Assembly: GCA_965279355.1 (NCBI GenBank)
Contig: OZ257155.1
Coordinates: 1,178,001 to 1,242,000 of the forward strand
Source: G965279355 sp965279355
GTDB lineage: Bacteria; Pseudomonadota; Alphaproteobacteria; CACIAM-22H2
Direction of reading: 5' to 3'
DNA: 64,000 bases
This document shows positions 53,664 through 61,074 of the stretch, one piece after another. The first letter of the stretch is position 1. Every line of letters begins with the position of its first letter. The notes under the pieces were generated by a model. It was not told the DNA's origin and made no database searches. It saw only the letters and a program-made list of their open reading frames with translations. A program made the translations under genes and the position numbers.

Positions 53664-54466
53664 TCCGGCAGCGCCCCCTTGCGCAGCACGTCGAGCGGCA
53701 ACGCCGCGAGATCCGTGGCGAAGGCCACGAAGCCCTGCGCCGCGTGATCCACCATCGCCCGACCGATCTCGGCCTTGCCGAGACGCGCGTCGCCGACCGC
53801 GCCCGCAGGGTTCAAATCCTGCGTCTGCCAGGCAAAGCGCAGCCGCCCACCTGACGCCATTTCAGGAAGCTTGGTCTCAAGCGTGCGCGCTGACGACGGG
53901 AAGTCCGCAATACGGTCGCGGCGCACGGTCTTTTCGGCCAGATGCAGGAGCAGCGACGTCTCGATCCCGCCGGCATGCAGGCCGGCTTCCTTCTCGGCAG
54001 CCGGGAAAAATTCATCCGACCGCATCATGCGCCAGCAATTGGCAACCATCGCCGCCATCGCATGGCGCGTGCGCAGCTCCTGCGCCGCGATTTCCAGCAG
54101 CTGCGGCTGACCGCCATGGCTGTTGAAGAACACGATCTTGCGCAGGCCCGTACGCCGCACCGATTCACCGGTCTCGACCAGCGTGCGCAGTAGCGTCTCG
54201 GGAGAAAGCGTCAGCGTGCCCGGAAAGTCGCGATGCTCGGGCGACAGGCCGAGTTCGATGGTCGGCAGGATCAGCAGCGAGAGATCGGCGGGTGCCAGTT
54301 CGACGACTCGCGAGAGAACGCCACGGCTGATCTCGGTATCGGTGCCGAGCGGCAGGTGCGGACCGTGCTGCTCGGTCGCCGCGACCGGAAGGACAGCCAC
54401 CGTGCGCGCGAAATCCAGACCGGCGAAATCCGTCGTCGTCAGGTCCTTCCAGTAGCGCGCGCCCAT
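53660..54466 (-). CDS. Creatininase family amidohydrolase
   Basis: A 268-residue metalloamidase. Metal-binding motifs: ATEQHGPHLPLGTD near the N terminus, 'LSPEHRDFPGTLTL' and FFNSHGGQ, then 'GGIETSLLLHL'. Family members open lactam or cyclic amide rings (creatinine, FAPy, mycofactocin precursors). The residue after HGG is Gln instead of the usual Asn. It starts at ATG 54466, five bases after the upstream hydrolase stop. The substrate is unknown. Confidence 0.88.
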   Translation of the reverse strand: MGARYWKDLTTTDFAGLDFARTVAVLPVAATEQHGPHLPLGTDTEISRGVLSRVVELAPADLSLLILPTIELGLSPEHRDFPGTLTLSPETLLRTLVETGESVRRTGLRKIVFFNSHGGQPQLLEIAAQELRTRHAMAAMVANCWRMMRSDEFFPAAEKEAGLHAGGIETSLLLHLAEKTVRRDRIADFPSSARTLETKLPEMASGGRLRFAWQTQDLNPAGAVGDARLGKAEIGRAMVDHAAQGFVAFATDLAALPLDVLRKGALPD

Positions 54467-54471
54467 GCCGA

Positions 54472-55263
54472 TCAGCCCACGCCCGCCGTCGCGACGTCGC
54501 CCCAGTTCACCATGAAGCCTTCGGACCGGGTCAGGAAGCTCTCGACCACGTCAAGCACACGCTCGGGCTGGTCGATCTCGATATTGTGCGCGGCGTCCCA
54601 GATGTAAACGAGAAACGAGCGCTTCAGCCGGCTGCGCAGCAGCTGCACGCTTTCCGCCGGAATCATCCGGTCGAGCGTGCCGTGCAGCAGCAGCGTCATG
54701 TTCGTAATTCCATCGACCTTGGCCAGAAGTTCTTCATCGGTCTCGGCCCAGGCGTTGTACTGCTTGAGCATCTTGCGGTTGCCCGCCTCGACCTCCATCG
54801 ATTTGGCATTGGGCGGCAGCTTCTCCGGATGCGCGAACAGCGCCTTCTTCAGCTTAACGGGATCGCGAGGAATGCCGCCTACACCTTTCGGACGGAACCC
54901 GGCTGGACAAGCGAGCACCAGATGCTCCACCCGCTCGGGCCGCAGCGCAGCGACCCATAGCGCCATCCAGCCACCAAAGGACTGCCCCATCACATCGCAG
55001 TTGGAGCCGATCACCGTATCGATGAACTCGCCTGCGAGTTTCGCGCCTGCCGGCATCGAATTGACTTCGGGATGCGTGTCCGATCCGTCGAAACCGGGCA
55101 TCAGCGGAACGTAGACCTTGAACTTCTTGGCCAGACCCTCATGCACCTTCGTCCAGCGGATACCGCCGGCTGGGTGCAGATAGAGAAGCGGATGCCCCTC
55201 GCCTGAGACAAAATAGGTCAGGGTCCCGGTCGAGAGCTTCACTTGGTGCTGGGCTGGTTCCAT
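54472..55263 (-). CDS. Alpha/beta hydrolase
   Basis: A 263-residue hydrolase with oxyanion-site 'YLHPAGGIRW', nucleophile GQSFGGW, acid in 'LLHGTLDRMIP' and His in 'DAAHNIEIDQPERV'. It is related to C-C bond hydrolases and esterases such as MhpC. It precedes the creatininase gene on the same strand by five bases, so both probably hydrolyse intermediates of one pathway. It diverges from the E1 alpha gene across 228 bases. Confidence 0.9.
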   Translation of the reverse strand: MEPAQHQVKLSTGTLTYFVSGEGHPLLYLHPAGGIRWTKVHEGLAKKFKVYVPLMPGFDGSDTHPEVNSMPAGAKLAGEFIDTVIGSNCDVMGQSFGGWMALWVAALRPERVEHLVLACPAGFRPKGVGGIPRDPVKLKKALFAHPEKLPPNAKSMEVEAGNRKMLKQYNAWAETDEELLAKVDGITNMTLLLHGTLDRMIPAESVQLLRSRLKRSFLVYIWDAAHNIEIDQPERVLDVVESFLTRSEGFMVNWGDVATAGVG

Positions 55264-55403
55264 TGCGGTCGGTATCCGTCGTCGTCAATAAGCTTAATCG
55301 GGGCGTTTCTGACACCGTGGGCGAACCGCCGCAAACGATTCATAAAGCGGCCGGTCCGGTACCCCCTGAAATTTAACTACATTTTTAGATATTTGGGGTT
55401 TCC

Positions 55404-55432
55404 TTGACACGTTAACCGTATATTTCCTTAAT
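55404..55432 (+). promoter_or_regulatory. Candidate sigma-70-type promoter of the E1/ColD operon
   Basis: A perfect -35 TTGACA (55404-55409) and a 17-base spacer precede CTTAAT (55427-55432), which matches TATAAT at four positions. It lies about 60 bases upstream of the E1 alpha ATG in an AT-rich stretch of the 228-base divergent gap. The rest of that gap holds nothing clear. Confidence 0.45.
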
Positions 55433-55491
55433 GCGGCGTATCTTTTCGGCCGCAGCGAGTCGCGCCAACCTCTGTTGAACAACGACCGGTT

Positions 55492-56451
55492 ATGCCCGAA
55501 ACGGACCCCCAGACCCTCCGCCGCGTCTACAAAATGCTGCGTCTCATCCGCCGCTTCGAGGAAGAAGTCGCGCGGATCTACCCCGAAGACAAGATCAAGA
55601 GCCCGGTCCACCTGTCGATCGGCCAGGAAGCCGTCGCGGTCGGCATCTGCGACGCCCTGACCCAGGAAGACCTCGCCGGCGGCACCTATCGCGGCCATGC
55701 GACCTACATCGCCAAGGGCGGCGACATCAACGCCCTGATGGCCGAACTCTACGGCAAGGACACCGGCTGTACGCGCGGCAAGGGCGGCTCCATGCATCTC
55801 ATGGACATCGCGCACAACGTCATCGGCTCCTCGGCCGTCGTCGGCACGACTATTCCGATCGCGCTGGGCTACGCCCTCAAGCTCAAACAGGAAAAGAAGG
55901 GCCGCGTTGTCGCCTCCTTCATGGGCGACGGTGCGACTGAAGAAGGCGTCTTTCACGAAAGCCTGAACTTCGCGGCACTCAAGCGCCTGCCCGTTATCTT
56001 CGTGCTCGAGAACAATTTCTACGCCATCCACACGCCGATCGCGCGCCGTCAGGCGGTCCCTGAAGCGATCTGCGAGCGCGTGCGCACCTACGGCATTCCC
56101 GCCTATCGCGTGACGGATGGAGACGTCTTCAAGATCCGCCAGATCGTTGCCGATGCTCTCCCCAAGATGCGCAGCGGCGAATACGGCCCGATCTTCGTGG
56201 AATGCCACACCTATCGCTGGCGCGAGCATGTTGGCCCGGCGAACGATTACGATGCCGGCTATCGCTCGACCGATGACCTGCAGCCGTGGGTCGACAACGA
56301 CCAGGTGCCCCGCGTTGCCGCCATGCTGCCGCCCGATGAGGTGAAGCTGATCAACGATGGCGTGGAAATTCTCGTGTCGCAGGCCGTTTCCTTTGCTGAG
56401 AAGAGCCCCTTCCCCGACGCCAAAGAGCTGATGACCAATGTCTACGCTTGA
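55492..56451 (+). CDS. Thiamine-diphosphate-dependent E1 component, alpha subunit (AviB/PDH-like)
   Basis: A 319-residue alpha subunit of a 2-oxo acid dehydrogenase-type E1. The ThDP motif is GDG (145-147) to NN (174-175), within 'MGDGATEEGVFHESLNFAALKRLPVIFVLENN'. Upstream 'GKGGSMHLMD' and 'GTTIPIALGYAL' are typical E1 alpha. The stop overlaps the beta gene by 14 bases. No E2, E3 or lipoyl protein gene occurs nearby, and the operon continues with ColD-type and epimerase genes. Therefore a stand-alone decarboxylase/acyl-transfer role in sugar branching is proposed rather than acetyl-CoA synthesis. Confidence 0.9.
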   Translation: MPETDPQTLRRVYKMLRLIRRFEEEVARIYPEDKIKSPVHLSIGQEAVAVGICDALTQEDLAGGTYRGHATYIAKGGDINALMAELYGKDTGCTRGKGGSMHLMDIAHNVIGSSAVVGTTIPIALGYALKLKQEKKGRVVASFMGDGATEEGVFHESLNFAALKRLPVIFVLENNFYAIHTPIARRQAVPEAICERVRTYGIPAYRVTDGDVFKIRQIVADALPKMRSGEYGPIFVECHTYRWREHVGPANDYDAGYRSTDDLQPWVDNDQVPRVAAMLPPDEVKLINDGVEILVSQAVSFAEKSPFPDAKELMTNVYA

Positions 56452-57535
56452 GAAAGCGCGGCCCGACGCCGCCGGCAATACGGGCGGTCGTCTCCTGAAA
56501 TACGTTGATGCGTTGCGCGAAGCCGTCGATCAGGAGATGGAGCGCGACGAACGCGTGTTCGTCATGGGCCTCGATGTCGACGACCACAAGGCCTTGCAGG
56601 GCTCGACCCGCGGCCTGCTGCAGAAATACGGCGCCGACCGCATTTTCACCACGCCGCTCGCCGAAGACGCGATGACGGGTGCCGCGATCGGAGCTGCGAT
56701 GGCCGGCATGCGCCCCATCCACGTCCATATCCGCATGGACTTTCTGATGCTGAGCATGAACCAGCTCATCAACATGGCGTCCAAGGCGCATTACATGTAC
56801 GGCGGCGCCATCAAGGTGCCGCTGGTCGTCCGCTCCATCATCGGCAAGTCGTGGGGCCAGGGCCCGCAGCACAGCCAGGGCCTGTACTCGACCTTCATGC
56901 ATTTCCCCGGCCTCAAGGTCGTCGCGCCGTCGAACGCGCACGATGCCAAGGGCTGCATGCTCGCCGCTATCCGCGACGACAACCCCATCATGTTCGTCGA
57001 GCACCGCCTGCTCTACCCGACCGAAGCCTATGTACCGGAGCAGATGTACGAGATCGCTCCCGGCAAATCGCGCGTGGTGATGCCAGGCGATGACGTCACC
57101 ATGGTAGGCATCTCCAACATGGTCGTCGAATGCCTCCGTGCCCGCGAGCTGCTGGCCGATGTCGGCGTCTCCGCCGAAGTCATCGACCCGATCTGGCTGT
57201 CGCCGCTCGATACCGACACCATTGTCAAATCCGTTAAGCGCACCCGCCGCCTGATCGTTGTCGATAACGGCTGGACGATGTGCGGCGCCGGTTCCGAAAT
57301 CGTGGCCCGCGTGGCCGAAGCGCTGGGTCCCGAAGGCAACTTCCAAGTCCAGCGCATGGGCTTCGCGCCGACGATCTGCCCGACCTCGCCTTCGATCGAA
57401 GACCATTTCTATCCCAATCCCGCGCGCATCGCGCAGACGGCGCACCGCATGGTGAAGCCGAAGGCGGCCGAATGGACGCCCGATGCCGAACGCGCAACCC
57501 TCGCCTACCAGAAACAGTTTCGCGGCCCCTTCTGA
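56438..57535 (+). CDS. Thiamine-diphosphate-dependent E1 component, beta subunit
   Basis: A 365-residue beta subunit (Transket_pyr plus transketolase C-terminal domain). The catalytic Glu is E76 in 'IFTTPLAEDAMTGAAIGAAMAGMRPIHVHIRMDFLML', matching the PDH E1 beta P-I-S-E motif, and NMASKAHYMYGG follows. The C-terminal domain shows 'SVEVIDPIWLSPLDTDTIVKSVKRTRRLIVVDNGW' typical of E1 beta. It overlaps the alpha gene in front, and its stop shares a base with the ColD-like gene (TGATG). Fusion-free alpha/beta heterotetramer, cytoplasmic. Confidence 0.92.
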   Translation: MSTLEKARPDAAGNTGGRLLKYVDALREAVDQEMERDERVFVMGLDVDDHKALQGSTRGLLQKYGADRIFTTPLAEDAMTGAAIGAAMAGMRPIHVHIRMDFLMLSMNQLINMASKAHYMYGGAIKVPLVVRSIIGKSWGQGPQHSQGLYSTFMHFPGLKVVAPSNAHDAKGCMLAAIRDDNPIMFVEHRLLYPTEAYVPEQMYEIAPGKSRVVMPGDDVTMVGISNMVVECLRARELLADVGVSAEVIDPIWLSPLDTDTIVKSVKRTRRLIVVDNGWTMCGAGSEIVARVAEALGPEGNFQVQRMGFAPTICPTSPSIEDHFYPNPARIAQTAHRMVKPKAAEWTPDAERATLAYQKQFRGPF

Positions 57536-58707
57536 TGTTCTATTCGCTTGCGTCGTCGTCCTGGGGTCCCGAAGAACTCCAGGCCATCCAGCGTGTCGTC
57601 GATAGCGGCATGTTCAGCATGGGCGAGAACGTCGCCGCCTTCGAGCGCGAATTCGCGGATTACTTCGGCGCAAAATATGGCGTGATGGTCAATTCAGGAT
57701 CGTCCGCGAACCTCGTCGCCGTGGCCGCCCTCTGCCACACCAAAGAACGTCCGCTACAGCGCGGCGATGAAGTGATCGTCCCGGCCATTTCCTGGGCGAC
57801 GACCTATCATCCGCTGCAGCAATACGGCCTCAAGCTGAAATTCATCGACGTCGATCTCGACACACTCAACATCGACGTCGAGCAGATCGAGAAGGCCATC
57901 GGTCCGCGCACGCGCATGATCCTCGCCGTCAGCATCCTCGGCAATCCCGCCGCCGTCGATGTCATGCGCAAGATTTGCGACAAGCACGGCCTGATCTTCA
58001 TGGAAGACAACTGCGAATCCATGGATGCCGAGATCGGCGGCCGCAAGACCGGCACGTTCGGTCATGTGAACACCTTCAGCACATTCTTCTCGCACCATAT
58101 CTCGACCATGGAAGGCGGCGTCGTCCTCACCGACGACAAGGAGCTGTTCCACCTAATGCGGGCCATCCGCAACCATGGCTGGACGCGCGACATCCCCGCC
58201 GACACGACGATCTACGAGAAGAAGGACAGCGACTTCTTCGAGGCCTATCGCTTCATCCTGCCCGGTTACAACGTCCGCCCGATCGAGTTGTCGGGCGCCA
58301 TCGGACGCGAACAGGTCAAGAAGCTGCCGCAGCTCACGGCGCAGCGCCGCAAGAACATGGCGCATTTCCAGAAGCTGTTCGCCGGCGACGAGCGATTCAT
58401 CATCCAGAAGGAGCACGGCAAGAGCTCCAGCTTCTGCTTCACCATCATCGTGAACCCGAAGCGCAGCGTTGACCGCGCGCGGGTGTTCGAGGCGCTCAAG
58501 AAGGCCGATATCGGTTATCGCATCATCACCGGCGGCAACTTCCTGCGCCATGATGTGATCAAGTATTTCGACTACGAAGTCGTCGGCGGCAGCACACCCA
58601 ACGCCGACATCGCCCATGACTACGGCTTCTTCGTCGGCAACGCGCCGATCGACCTGACGCCGCAGATCGACAAGCTGCGCGAAGTCCTTGACCGCGCCTG
58701 CAACTGA
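57535..58707 (+). CDS. ColD-like PLP-dependent 4-keto-6-deoxysugar 3-dehydratase
   Basis: A 390-residue DegT/DnrJ-fold enzyme in which the usual Schiff-base Lys is His188 (TFFSHHISTMEGG). This is the signature of ColD, GDP-4-keto-6-deoxy-D-mannose 3-dehydratase, where I recall the active-site base is also His188. Other shared blocks are 'LASSSWGPEELQAIQRVVDSGMFSMGENV', 'DNCESMDAEIGGRKTGTFG', 'NHGWTRDIP' and 'ILPGYNVRPIELSGAIGREQVKKLP'. Start at ATG 57535 shares one base with the E1 beta stop. It would remove the C3 hydroxyl of a nucleotide-linked 4-ketosugar, giving a 3,6-dideoxy-4-ketosugar. Confidence 0.88.
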   Translation: MFYSLASSSWGPEELQAIQRVVDSGMFSMGENVAAFEREFADYFGAKYGVMVNSGSSANLVAVAALCHTKERPLQRGDEVIVPAISWATTYHPLQQYGLKLKFIDVDLDTLNIDVEQIEKAIGPRTRMILAVSILGNPAAVDVMRKICDKHGLIFMEDNCESMDAEIGGRKTGTFGHVNTFSTFFSHHISTMEGGVVLTDDKELFHLMRAIRNHGWTRDIPADTTIYEKKDSDFFEAYRFILPGYNVRPIELSGAIGREQVKKLPQLTAQRRKNMAHFQKLFAGDERFIIQKEHGKSSSFCFTIIVNPKRSVDRARVFEALKKADIGYRIITGGNFLRHDVIKYFDYEVVGGSTPNADIAHDYGFFVGNAPIDLTPQIDKLREVLDRACN

Positions 58708-58726
58708 TCAATTCCGGAAAACTGAC

Positions 58727-59674
58727 ATGGCCCAGAGCTACTCGATCCTCATCACCGGCGGCGCAGGTTATCTCGGCTCCGTCCTGACTCCGCATCTGCT
58801 GTCGCTGGGCCACAAGGTCACGGTGCTCGACAATTTCATGCACCGGCAGCTGCCGCTGAACCATCTCTGCGCCGATCCGAATTTTGACGTGGTCCGCGGC
58901 GACTCCCGCGACGAGGCAAAGCTCAAGCCGCTGCTGGCCAAGGCCGACATCGTCATCCCGATGGCCGCCATCGTCGGCGCCCCGGCCTGCGATGCCGACA
59001 AGACCGCCTGCATCAGCACCAATCGCGAAGCCGTCGCGACGCTGGCCAAGCTCAGCTCGATCAACCAGCGCATCCTGATCCCGACGACCAACAGCGGCTA
59101 TGGCGTCGGCCAGAAGGACAAGTTCTGCACCGAAGACACCCCGATCAACCCGATCTCGCTCTACGGCACCACCAAGATGGACGCCGAGAAGATTGTACTG
59201 GATCGCGGCAACGGCATCAGCTTCCGCCTCGCCACCGTCTTTGGCATGTCGCCGCGCATGCGCATGGACCTGCTGGTCAACGATTTCGTCTACCGGGCAA
59301 TCGTCGACCGCGCGGTCGTGCTGTTCGAGCCGCACTTCAAGCGCAACTACATCCATGTCCGCGACGTCGCCCGCGCCTTCATCCACGGCATCGACAAGTT
59401 CGACACGATGAAGCAGCAGGGCGTGTTCAATGTCGGCCTCTCCGACGCCAACATCTCCAAGATGGAGCTGTGCGAGGAGATCAAGAAGCAGCTGCCGAAT
59501 TTCGTGTTCGAGGAAGCCGCGATCGGCGAAGATCCCGACAAGCGCGACTACATCGTCTCCAATGAGCGCATCGAAGGCACCGGCTACAAGCCAACCTTCT
59601 CGCTCAAAGCCGGCATCACCGAGCTCATCAAGGGCTACCGGATGATGCGACCCAACCCGTACACGAACCTGTAA
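58727..59674 (+). CDS. Extended SDR sugar-nucleotide epimerase/reductase
   Basis: A 315-residue NAD(P)-dependent extended SDR with GGAGYLGS at the N terminus and catalytic Y146-x3-K150 (SLYGTTKMDAEK). The Ser/Thr of the triad is in 'PTTNSGYG'. A C-terminal 'DYIVSNERIEGTGYKPTFSLKAGITELIKGYRM' is typical of sugar epimerase/dehydratases. It lies 19 bases after the ColD-like gene and probably acts on the same nucleotide sugar, as 4-epimerase or ketoreductase. The exact reaction is unclear. Confidence 0.86.
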   Translation: MAQSYSILITGGAGYLGSVLTPHLLSLGHKVTVLDNFMHRQLPLNHLCADPNFDVVRGDSRDEAKLKPLLAKADIVIPMAAIVGAPACDADKTACISTNREAVATLAKLSSINQRILIPTTNSGYGVGQKDKFCTEDTPINPISLYGTTKMDAEKIVLDRGNGISFRLATVFGMSPRMRMDLLVNDFVYRAIVDRAVVLFEPHFKRNYIHVRDVARAFIHGIDKFDTMKQQGVFNVGLSDANISKMELCEEIKKQLPNFVFEEAAIGEDPDKRDYIVSNERIEGTGYKPTFSLKAGITELIKGYRMMRPNPYTNL

Positions 59675-59683
59675 TTTTGATTT

Positions 59684-59750
59684 CGTCATGCCCCGGCTTG
59701 ACCGGGGCATCCACGCGAATGGATCACCTGATCAAGTCGGGTGATGACGG
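59684..59750. repeat. Palindromic intergenic repeat (alphaproteobacterial type), doubling as terminator
   Basis: The unit starts CGTCATGCCCCGGCTTGACC and ends GGGTGATGACGG, so its outer ends are inverted complements (CGTCAT...ATGACG). It contains two hairpins: TGCCCCGG-CTTGA-CCGGGGCA, and CACCTGATCAAGTCGGGTG. This GTCATGCCCGGGCTTGACC...type sequence is a dispersed palindrome in many alphaproteobacterial genomes. It separates the epimerase and convergent VOC gene, followed by an A run. Only one copy is in this window. Confidence 0.75.
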
Positions 59751-59767
59751 AAAAAATAGTATCCGCC

Positions 59768-60133
59768 CTACTGCGGCACGGTCATGAGCTCCAGCACATG
59801 GCCATTGGGATCGGTGAAGTAGACGCCGCGTCCGCCGCCCCAGCTGTTGATCTTGCCGTCGGTCAGGCTGGCCGGCCCGCTGCCATACGGCAGGAGCGCG
59901 CTTTTCACGCGCCCGAAGATTTCGTCGAACTCCGCATCGGTCACATGAAACGCATAGTGGCCAATCTCGAATTTGTCCGACTGGTCAAACAGGAAGGTCA
60001 GCGTATCGTTGACCTGAACCGGGCAGAAATACCCGTCAGGCCCCTCGTATTTGAGGCCGAATATCTGCGCAAAGAATTGCGCCGATGCTTCCTTATCGCG
60101 GACCGGAACGGTGGTGTGGTTCAGGACAATCAT
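59768..60133 (-). CDS. VOC family (glyoxalase-like) protein 2
   Basis: A 121-residue VOC protein: MIVLNHTTVPVRDKEASAQFFAQIFGLKYEGPDGYF, then 'TLTFLFDQSDKFEIGHYAFHVTDAEFDEIFGRV' and a C-terminal 'NSWGGGRGVYFTDPNGHVLELMTVPQ' with His, His and Glu ligand positions. ATG 60133 is chosen (an upstream frame to 60223 is non-conserved). It is convergent with the sugar operon and divergent from the GST gene. Function unknown; possibly detoxification like its neighbour. Confidence 0.85.
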   Translation of the reverse strand: MIVLNHTTVPVRDKEASAQFFAQIFGLKYEGPDGYFCPVQVNDTLTFLFDQSDKFEIGHYAFHVTDAEFDEIFGRVKSALLPYGSGPASLTDGKINSWGGGRGVYFTDPNGHVLELMTVPQ

Positions 60134-60249
60134 CCGGCGCCTCCCATACTCCCATAAAGATGGGACCGATCCTCCGCGCTGCCAAGAGACTCTCTGGACG
60201 GAGGGAAAACGCGGGTCCATCATCCGGCCAAGCGATTACGGAGAACGTC

Positions 60250-60942
60250 ATGCCGAAATACCTCTTGGTCAGCTTCAAGACCTGCCCATGGGTGCAGCGT
60301 GCAGCCATCGTACTGCGCGAGAAGAAGATCGATTTCGAATTCCGGCACATCGAACCCGACAATCGCCCGGACTGGTTCCTTGCCATCTCGCCGCACAAGA
60401 AAGTCCCGGTGCTGCGCATCGACGATAAGGTTTCGCTCTTTGAGTCCAACGCGATTGCCGAGTATCTGGATGAAACCATCGTACCCCGCCTGCATCCGGA
60501 AGACCCGATCGAGCGCGCTGTCCATCGCGCCTGGACGGACTACATCCCGACCTTCTCAAGCTGCGTGACGGCCACCGGCTATTCGGACGACGAGGCCGCC
60601 TACAACAAGGCTTCGGCGGAAATTCCGACCGTCTTCGACAGGCTGGAGAAAGCCCTGGAGAAACAGGGCAGCGGGCCGTATTTCGCCGGCAGCCGCTATT
60701 CGCTGGTCGATGCGGGCTACGCGCCCTTCCTGCTGCGTTACACCCTGCTCGATCGCATCCGCCCGCTTGGCCATATCGAGACATTCCCCCGCCTCAAGGC
60801 ATGGCGCGACGCGCTGCTGACGCGCCCCAGCACGCATTCCTTCCCGATCGACGAATTCGAGATGCTGTACCGCGAGACGCTGGTGAAGCGGAGGAAGTGG
60901 CTGTCGCAGTTTATCGATGCGCCAAAAGCAGCTGCGGAATAG
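60250..60942 (+). CDS. Glutathione S-transferase family protein
   Basis: A 230-residue GST: thioredoxin-fold N terminus MPKYLLVSFKTCPWVQRAAIVLREKKIDFEFRHIEPDNRPDWFLAISPHKKVPVLRIDDKVSLFESNAIAEYLDE, with the conserved cis-Pro in 'KVPVLRI' and E-S in 'FESNAI' for glutathione binding. The TCPWVQR segment makes it similar to the omega/zeta-like class with an active-site Cys. An all-alpha C-terminal domain follows. It stands alone, 116 bases from the divergent VOC gene, suggesting joint regulation. Confidence 0.9.
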   Translation: MPKYLLVSFKTCPWVQRAAIVLREKKIDFEFRHIEPDNRPDWFLAISPHKKVPVLRIDDKVSLFESNAIAEYLDETIVPRLHPEDPIERAVHRAWTDYIPTFSSCVTATGYSDDEAAYNKASAEIPTVFDRLEKALEKQGSGPYFAGSRYSLVDAGYAPFLLRYTLLDRIRPLGHIETFPRLKAWRDALLTRPSTHSFPIDEFEMLYRETLVKRRKWLSQFIDAPKAAAE

Positions 60943-61074
60943 GGCCAAGCGGCGGCTGCTCCACCAGATATTGCGGTTTGGCTAAATTCGGATAGGCTGC
61001 CGAAAGCGTTTGTTAACCAATATTGGCGACAATTGTCGGGAATTCCGAAGAAGAAGCGGCGGAGAACCCAGACC

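Noticed and set aside
53805..53822. tRNA T-arm-like sequence GCAGG-GTTCAAAT-CCTGC
   Set aside because: It lies within the creatininase coding sequence and no acceptor, D or anticodon arms can be found around it.
55329..55344. GCAAACGATTCA near the hydrolase start, resembling a LacI operator
   Set aside because: Only a partial match, no outer symmetry, and no LacI gene or sugar gene nearby.
55412..55417. TTAACC motifs here and at 61013, similar to CtrA half-sites, upstream of the E1 and radical SAM genes
   Set aside because: Single half-sites without the second TTAA at correct spacing; too weak in AT-rich promoter DNA.
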